Assembly: GCA_025924815.1 (NCBI GenBank)
Contig: JAICHQ010000011.1
Coordinates: forward strand, 1-56,763
Direction of reading: 5' to 3'
Length of the DNA: 56,763 bases
DNA from: Nocardioides sp.
GTDB taxonomy: Bacteria > Actinomycetota > Actinomycetes > Propionibacteriales > Nocardioidaceae
How positions within the stretch are numbered: the stretch's first letter is position 1; each line of letters begins with the position of its first letter. Both the position numbers and the translations under genes were made by a program. The notes under the pieces were generated by a model. It saw only the letters and a list, made by a program, of their open reading frames with translations. It ran no database searches and was not told the DNA's origin. This document shows positions 52,242 through 56,763 of this stretch, in pieces.

Positions 52242-53006
52242 GTGATCCAGGAGCGGCTGCTGGACGGCGAGCTCACCCTGCACGGTCGGGTGATGCCGGC
52301 GTCCAACGCCACGTTCGTGGGTGAGATCGACGGCCGGCGCGTCGTCTACAAGCCGGTAGCGGGGGAGCGGCCCCTGTGGGACTTCCCCGACGGCACCCTC
52401 GCCGAGCGCGAGGAGGCGGCGTACGTCGTCTCCGAGGCGCTGGGCTGGGACATCGTGCCCTTCACGTTCCGCCGCGGCGGACCGCACGGGCTCGGGATGG
52501 TGCAGCTGTGGCAGGAGCCCGACCCGGTGCAGGAGGCGGTGACCCTGGTGCGTGACACCGACGTGCCCGACGGCTACCTCTACGTCTTCGAGGGGCTCGA
52601 CGACCGCGACCAGGTCGTCTCGCTCGTGCACGAGGACACCGCGGAGCTGCGCCGGATGGCGGTCTTCGACGTCGTCGTCAACAACGCCGATCGCAAAGGC
52701 GGGCACGTCCTGGCGATGACCGATGGTCACCGGTACGGCGTCGACCACGGCCTGACCTTCCACGTCGAGCACAAGCTGCGCACCGTGCTCTGGGGGTGGG
52801 CCGGTGAGCGGCTCACCGACCAGGACCTGGCCGCGCTCGACCGGCTCTCCGACCGGCTCGAGGACGACCTCGGCGAGAGGCTCGTGCACCTGGTCACCCC
52901 ACACGAGGTCGAGGCGACCAGGCGTCGGGTCGAGCGTCTGCTCCGGGTGGGCACGTTGCCGGAGCCGGGTCAGGGCTGGCGGGCGATCCCGTGGCCACCC
53001 TTCTGA
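52242..53006 (+). CDS. SCO1664 family protein
   Basis: A 254-residue protein with features of a phosphatidylinositol 3/4-kinase-like fold: YKPVAGERPLWDFPDGTL, REEAAYVVSEALGWDIVPFT, DVVVNNADRKGGHVL (catalytic-loop-like) and GVDHGLTFHVEHKLRT. It is the actinobacterial family typified by SCO1664, always near mshC. It is probably a kinase or phosphotransferase; the substrate is unknown. GTG at 52242 lies 10 bp after the DUF3090 stop, so it is cotranscribed. Confidence 0.88.
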   Translation: MIQERLLDGELTLHGRVMPASNATFVGEIDGRRVVYKPVAGERPLWDFPDGTLAEREEAAYVVSEALGWDIVPFTFRRGGPHGLGMVQLWQEPDPVQEAVTLVRDTDVPDGYLYVFEGLDDRDQVVSLVHEDTAELRRMAVFDVVVNNADRKGGHVLAMTDGHRYGVDHGLTFHVEHKLRTVLWGWAGERLTDQDLAALDRLSDRLEDDLGERLVHLVTPHEVEATRRRVERLLRVGTLPEPGQGWRAIPWPPF

Positions 53007-53047
53007 CACCCGGTCGCGACGTGCCGCGGCTGCCGTAGTCTCCGGCT

Positions 53048-54283
53048 ATGCGCGCCTGGCCTGCCCCGGACCTGCCCGCCCTCGCCGTGACGGCACCCCC
53101 GGTCCGCGTGCACGACACCTCCACCGGTGGCCTCGTGGAGACCCGTCCCGACGGGCCGGCCCGGCTGTACGTCTGCGGGATCACGCCGTACGACGCCACG
53201 CACATGGGCCACGCGGCGACCTTCGTCGCCTTCGACCTGCTCAACCGGGCGTGGCGCAATGCCGGGCACGAGGTCGTCTACGTGCAGAACGTGACCGACG
53301 TCGACGACCCGTTGTTCGAGCGTGCCGCGAAGGTGGGCGTCGACTGGCGAGACCTGGCCGCGCGCGAGACCGAGCGGCTGCGGCAGGACATGACCGCCCT
53401 GCGCATCGTGCCGCCGGACCACTTCCCGGGTGCCGAGGAGTCCCTGGACCTGATCGTCGACCTGATCCGACGGCTCCAGGAGGCCGGCACGGTCTATGCC
53501 GTGGACGACGACCTCTACTTCTCGGTCGCGGCCGACCCGGCCTTCGGTGACGAGTCGGGCTGGACCCGTGACGAGATGCTCGCCGTCTTCCCCGACCGTG
53601 GGGGGGACCCCGACCGGCCGGGCAAGAAGGACCCGCTCGACTGCCTGGTCTGGCGGGCCGAGCGGCCCGGCGAGCCGGCGCTGGACAGCGTGCTGGGTCG
53701 CGGTCGGCCGGGATGGCACGTCGAGTGCACGGCGATGGCGCTGGAGTTCCTCGGCGAGCGGTTCGACGTACAGGGTGGAGGCATCGACCTGGTCTTCCCC
53801 CACCACGAGATGTGTGCGTCGGAGGCCCAGGCACTGACCGGCACGCCGTACGCCCAGGCCTACGTGCACGCCGGCATGGTCGCCTACGACGGCGAGAAGA
53901 TGTCGAAGTCCAAGGGCAACCTGGTGTTCGTCTCCACGCTGCGCAACAGCGAGGTCGACCCGATGGCGATCCGGCTGGCCCTGCTGCGCCACCACTACCG
54001 CAGCGACTGGGAGTGGACCGACGACCAGCTGTGGACCGCGGTCGACACCCTCGACCGGTGGCGCCGGGCCCTGGCGGTCGGCGCCGGCGCACCGGCTGCT
54101 CCGGTCGTGGACGCCGTCCTCTTGGCGCTGGCCACCGATCTCGACGCCCCGACGGCGGTGGTCGCGATCGAGGGATGGGTCGAGACGACCCTCGGCACGT
54201 CGGGGCCGCCCGACACCAGCGACCCCCAGGCCGGCTCGACCGTCCGCTCGCTGCTCGACGCCGCCCTCGGCCTGGCCCTCTGA
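53048..54283 (+). CDS. mshC: cysteine:GlcN-Ins ligase MshC (mycothiol synthesis)
   Basis: A 411-residue cysteinyl-tRNA-synthetase-like enzyme that joins cysteine to glucosaminyl-inositol, the third step of mycothiol synthesis. It has the HIGH-like ATHMGHA, the zinc site region with YVCGITPYD, and KMSKSKGN. The MshC diagnostic [11 protein letters not shown] replaces the CysRS pattern, and the anticodon-binding domain is reduced. ATG at 53048 lies 6 nt after TAGTCT (53036-53041). Presence marks the host as a mycothiol-making actinobacterium. Confidence 0.96.
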   Translation: MRAWPAPDLPALAVTAPPVRVHDTSTGGLVETRPDGPARLYVCGITPYDATHMGHAATFVAFDLLNRAWRNAGHEVVYVQNVTDVDDPLFERAAKVGVDWRDLAARETERLRQDMTALRIVPPDHFPGAEESLDLIVDLIRRLQEAGTVYAVDDDLYFSVAADPAFGDESGWTRDEMLAVFPDRGGDPDRPGKKDPLDCLVWRAERPGEPALDSVLGRGRPGWHVECTAMALEFLGERFDVQGGGIDLVFPHHEMCASEAQALTGTPYAQAYVHAGMVAYDGEKMSKSKGNLVFVSTLRNSEVDPMAIRLALLRHHYRSDWEWTDDQLWTAVDTLDRWRRALAVGAGAPAAPVVDAVLLALATDLDAPTAVVAIEGWVETTLGTSGPPDTSDPQAGSTVRSLLDAALGLAL

Positions 54284-54299
54284 CCGCCGAGTCGGCGTC

Positions 54300-55148
54300 T
54301 CAGCCGTCGTCGGTCCGGCGCTTGAGGTAGCGCTCGAACTCCCGGGCGATCGCCTCGCCGCTCGCCTCGGGCAGGTCGGTGGTGTCGCGGGTCTCCTCGA
54401 GGGCCCGGACGTAGTCGGCGACGTCCTCGTCCTCCTCCGCCAGCTCGTCGACGCCGCGCTCCCAGGCGCGCGAGTCCTCCGGGAGCTCGCCGAGCGGGAT
54501 GGTGCACCCGAGCAGCTCCTCCAGCTGTCCGATCAGGGCCAGGGTCGCCTTCGGGCAGGGCGGGGCGGCGACGTAGTGGGGGACCGCGGCCCAGTACGAG
54601 ACGGCCGGGACGTCCAGGCGGACGCAGGCATCCTGGAAGACGCCGACGATCCCGGTCGGGCCCTCGTACGTCGACTGCTCGAGCTGGAGCCGATCGACCA
54701 GGTCGGGCTCCGTGGCGGTGCCCGTGACCGGGATCGGCCGGGTGTGGGGCGTGTCGGCCAGGAGGGCGCCCAGCGTGACCACGAGCTCGCCGCCGAGATC
54801 GTCGCAGGCGGCCAGCAGCTCGGCGCAGAACTGGCGCCAGCGCATGTTCGGCTCGATCCCCCGGATCAGGATCACGTCGCGGTCGAGATCGGGTGGCGAG
54901 GCGACGGCGATCTGGCTGCTCGGCCAGGTGAGCCGGCGGTGCCCGAGCTCGTCGCTGCTGACGACAGGGCGGTTCACCTGGAAGTCGTAGAACTCCTCGG
55001 GGTCGATCGCACCGATGATGCGGGCGTCCCAGACCTTGAGCAGGTGGTCGATGACCGACGAGGCGGCGTCGGCCGCGTCGTTCCAGCCTTCGAAGGCGGC
55101 GATCACCACCGGCTCGACCAGGTCGTCGATCTCCTCGATCTCGATCAC
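54300..55148 (-). CDS. PAC2 family protein
   Basis: A 282-residue protein of the PAC2 family (proteasome assembly chaperone-like fold): VVIAAFEGWNDAADAASSVIDHLL, DPEEFYDFQVNRPVV, LIRGIEPNMRWRQF, YEGPTGIVGVFQDAC and VPHYVAAPPCPKATLALI. In mycobacteria and relatives the family is linked to proteasome neighbourhoods, but here it is beside mshC. Function unknown. GTG at 55148 lies 6 nt after TACTGT on the minus strand; divergent from metH. Confidence 0.93.
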   Translation of the reverse strand: MIEIEEIDDLVEPVVIAAFEGWNDAADAASSVIDHLLKVWDARIIGAIDPEEFYDFQVNRPVVSSDELGHRRLTWPSSQIAVASPPDLDRDVILIRGIEPNMRWRQFCAELLAACDDLGGELVVTLGALLADTPHTRPIPVTGTATEPDLVDRLQLEQSTYEGPTGIVGVFQDACVRLDVPAVSYWAAVPHYVAAPPCPKATLALIGQLEELLGCTIPLGELPEDSRAWERGVDELAEEDEDVADYVRALEETRDTTDLPEASGEAIAREFERYLKRRTDDG

Positions 55149-55283
55149 TCGCCAACAGTAGTCATCTCGGGGTGAGGCCCGTGGTGGCTCGGCCGACGCC
55201 CCCGGTGTAGACCCGGAATTTCGTGGGGCGCCTGCCGAGTGTCACGATGCGGGATCAGGAGCCACCATTCGGGACGACGTTCC

Positions 55284-55289
55284 TAGGCT
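55284..55289 (+). promoter_or_regulatory. possible -10 element of metH
   Basis: TAGGCT about 64 bp before the metH GTG start; no clear -35. The leader of about 58 nt (55296-55353) is GC-rich and lacks the conserved boxes of a cobalamin riboswitch. A GGGAGAG ribosome binding site precedes the start. Confidence 0.3.
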
Positions 55290-55353
55290 GGTGGCCCACC
55301 GAGAGCTCGATCGTCCGCGTGACCCCGATCGCTTGGGAAGTAGGGAGAGAGCC

Positions 55354-56763
55354 GTGCGGCAACCCGACCTGCAGGAGGTGGCGCACCGTCCCGACGCCGG
55401 GGCGGAGCTCGGCGAGGTGCTGCGCGAGCGGATCCTGGTCCTCGACGGAGCGATGGGCACGATGATCCAGGGACACCGTCTCGACGAGGCGGCCTACCGC
55501 GGCGAGCGCTTCGCCGCGTCCGAGGAGTATCCGGGAGACCTGGCCGGCGACAACGACCTGCTCTCGCTGAGCAACCCCGACGTGATCCGCGCCATCCACC
55601 GCGCCTATCTCGACGCCGGCGCCGACATCATCTGCACCAACACGTTCAACGGCACCCGCATCTCGCAGGCCGACTACGGCCTCGAGGACCTCGCCTACGA
55701 GCTGAACGTGGCAGCGGCGCGGCTGGCCCGCGAGGCGGCCGACGCCGCCACCACCGACCAGCGGTCGCGCTACGTCGCCGGCTCGCTGGGCCCGACGTCC
55801 AAGACCGCCTCCATCTCGCCCGACGTCAACGATCCCGGCGCCCGCAACATCACCTTCGACCAACTGGTCGCGGCGTACCTGGAGGAGGCGCAGGGCCTGG
55901 TCGACGGCGGAGCCGACATCCTTCTGATCGAGACGATCTTCGACACCCTCAACGCCAAGGCCGCGATCGTCGCGGTCGAGACCCTCTTCGAGGAGTACGG
56001 CCGTCGGTGGCCGGTGATGGTCTCCGGCACGATCACCGACGCCAGCGGGCGCACGCTGTCGGGTCAGGTGACCGAGGCGTTCTGGAACTCCGTGCGACAC
56101 GTCCGGCCGCTGGCCGTGGGCCTGAACTGCGCGCTCGGTGCCGACGACCTGCGACCGTACGTCGCGGAGCTCTCGCGGGTTGCGGACTGCTTCGTCTCGG
56201 CTCATCCGAACGCCGGGCTGCCCAACGCGTTCGGTGAGTACGACCAGACGCCCGACCACATGGCCGAGGTGCTCGGCGAGTTCGCCACCAGCGGCCTGCT
56301 CAACATCGTCGGCGGCTGCTGCGGCACCACCCCCGACCACATCGCCGCGATCGCCGACGCCGCGAAGGGAGTCGCGCCCCGTGTGCTGCCGACCATCGCC
56401 CCGGCGATGCGCCTGTCCGGCCTCGAGCCGGTGACCGTCACCGAGGACAGCCTCTTCGTCAACATCGGCGAGCGCACCAACATCACCGGCTCGGCCCGCT
56501 TCCGCAAGCTGATCAAGGACGGCGACTACGACACCGCCTTGTCGGTCGCCGCCCAGCAGGTGGAGGCCGGGGCCCAGGTGATCGACGTCAACATGGACGA
56601 AGGGATGATCGACGGCGTCGCCGCGATGGACCGCTTCTTGAAGCTGATCGCCTCCGAGCCGGACATCTCGCGCGTGCCGGTGATGGTCGACTCGTCGAAG
56701 TGGGAGGTCATCGAGGCCGGCCTGAAGTGCGTTCAGGGCAAGGCCATCGTGAACTCCATCTCG
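55354..56763 (+). CDS. metH: cobalamin-dependent methionine synthase MetH, N-terminal part
   Basis: The first 470 residues of the B12-dependent methionine synthase, open to the window edge. The homocysteine-binding domain has [27 protein letters not shown] with Cys259, and [11 protein letters not shown] with Cys322 and Cys323, the zinc-binding cysteines. The folate-binding domain starts near residue 368 ([19 protein letters not shown]). Start GTG at 55354 with GGGAGAG 6 nt upstream. The cobalamin and reactivation domains must lie beyond the window. Frame stays open to base 56763. Confidence 0.96.
   Translation, partial: MRQPDLQEVAHRPDAGAELGEVLRERILVLDGAMGTMIQGHRLDEAAYRGERFAASEEYPGDLAGDNDLLSLSNPDVIRAIHRAYLDAGADIICTNTFNGTRISQADYGLEDLAYELNVAAARLAREAADAATTDQRSRYVAGSLGPTSKTASISPDVNDPGARNITFDQLVAAYLEEAQGLVDGGADILLIETIFDTLNAKAAIVAVETLFEEYGRRWPVMVSGTITDASGRTLSGQVTEAFWNSVRHVRPLAVGLNCALGADDLRPYVAELSRVADCFVSAHPNAGLPNAFGEYDQTPDHMAEVLGEFATSGLLNIVGGCCGTTPDHIAAIADAAKGVAPRVLPTIAPAMRLSGLEPVTVTEDSLFVNIGERTNITGSARFRKLIKDGDYDTALSVAAQQVEAGAQVIDVNMDEGMIDGVAAMDRFLKLIASEPDISRVPVMVDSSKWEVIEAGLKCVQGKAIVNSIS

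Noticed and set aside
55150..55353. Cobalamin or SAH riboswitch upstream of metH
   Set aside because: The expected conserved boxes are absent and the region from the predicted -10 to the start is only about 60 nt, too short for either class.
1..56763. CRISPR arrays, insertion sequences, prophage genes, replication origin
   Set aside because: No regularly spaced repeats, transposase or integrase motifs, phage structural genes or DnaA-box clusters were seen.

Overview
The window is a contiguous piece of a high-GC (about 70 percent by eye) actinobacterial chromosome. Several genes point to Actinobacteria: mshC (mycothiol synthesis) beside its usual phosphatase, DUF3090 and SCO1664-like neighbours, the fabG-inhA pair, and DUF3099, DUF5703, DUF805 and PAC2 proteins. 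The overall style (leaderless genes, a DUF559/AbiEi-like relic, cyanophycin genes) best fits Nocardioides or a close relative. That genus call is inference. I see no phage, insertion sequence, CRISPR array or plasmid function, so this is mostly core chromosome with a few accessory metabolic loci.

Layout. 1-3.5 kb: moaA, DUF3099, dodecin and fabG-inhA. 3.5-4.6 kb: a decayed DUF559/AbiEi-like gene between CGGTGG/CCACCG inverted repeats. 4.7-13.7 kb: a cyanophycin neighbourhood, with a Mur ligase carrying a CphA-type N-domain but no ATP-grasp domain, a small Erm-like methyltransferase, an AhpD-like protein, a MocR-type regulator relic, cphA-cphB, a SixA-like phosphatase and serB. 13.9-19.8 kb: DUF805, an unknown protein, an ABC ATPase, the NfeD-SPFH-TauE operon and a hydrolase. 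19.8-31.4 kb: two divergent operons that look like gamma-glutamylation catabolism of an amine or amino alcohol. On the minus strand these are a GntR regulator, glutamine-synthetase-like ligase, aldehyde dehydrogenase, SDR, class I glutamine amidotransferase-like hydrolase and MATE exporter. On the plus strand they are an APC permease, a choline-kinase-like phosphotransferase and an FAD-GcvT oxidoreductase.

31.4-34.1 kb: a three-component ABC exporter containing a tightly packed 34-codon ORF. 34.2-39.6 kb: YbhB, a siroheme synthase fusion, an rRNA methyltransferase, a second APC permease and peptide deformylase. 39.7-42.4 kb: two acyl-CoA dehydrogenases under a perfect 21-bp palindrome that contains the -10 box. 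42.4-46 kb: galK, a LysR effector domain without HTH, a SnoaL-like/OmpA membrane fusion and tRNA-Leu(GAG). 46.2-50.8 kb: M20 peptidase, DUF5703, aldo/keto reductase, uppP and corA. 50.9-55.1 kb: the conserved phosphatase-DUF3090-SCO1664-mshC row and PAC2. 55.4 kb to the edge: metH, cut by the window.

About twenty genes start 5 to 9 nt after a TAnnnT box and appear leaderless; five promoters share CACTAGnnT. Dispersed sequence features include four copies of a 19-bp GGTCTCGAC..TCGACC element, several short intergenic duplications, and a marked excess of the octamer GTACGCCG. No gene-free stretch exceeds 300 bp; the longest without an intact gene are the two pseudogene areas (3491-4657 and 7568-8058). 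The most interesting candidates for undescribed biology are the ATP-grasp-less CphA-like ligase beside cphA-cphB and the gamma-glutamylation locus.
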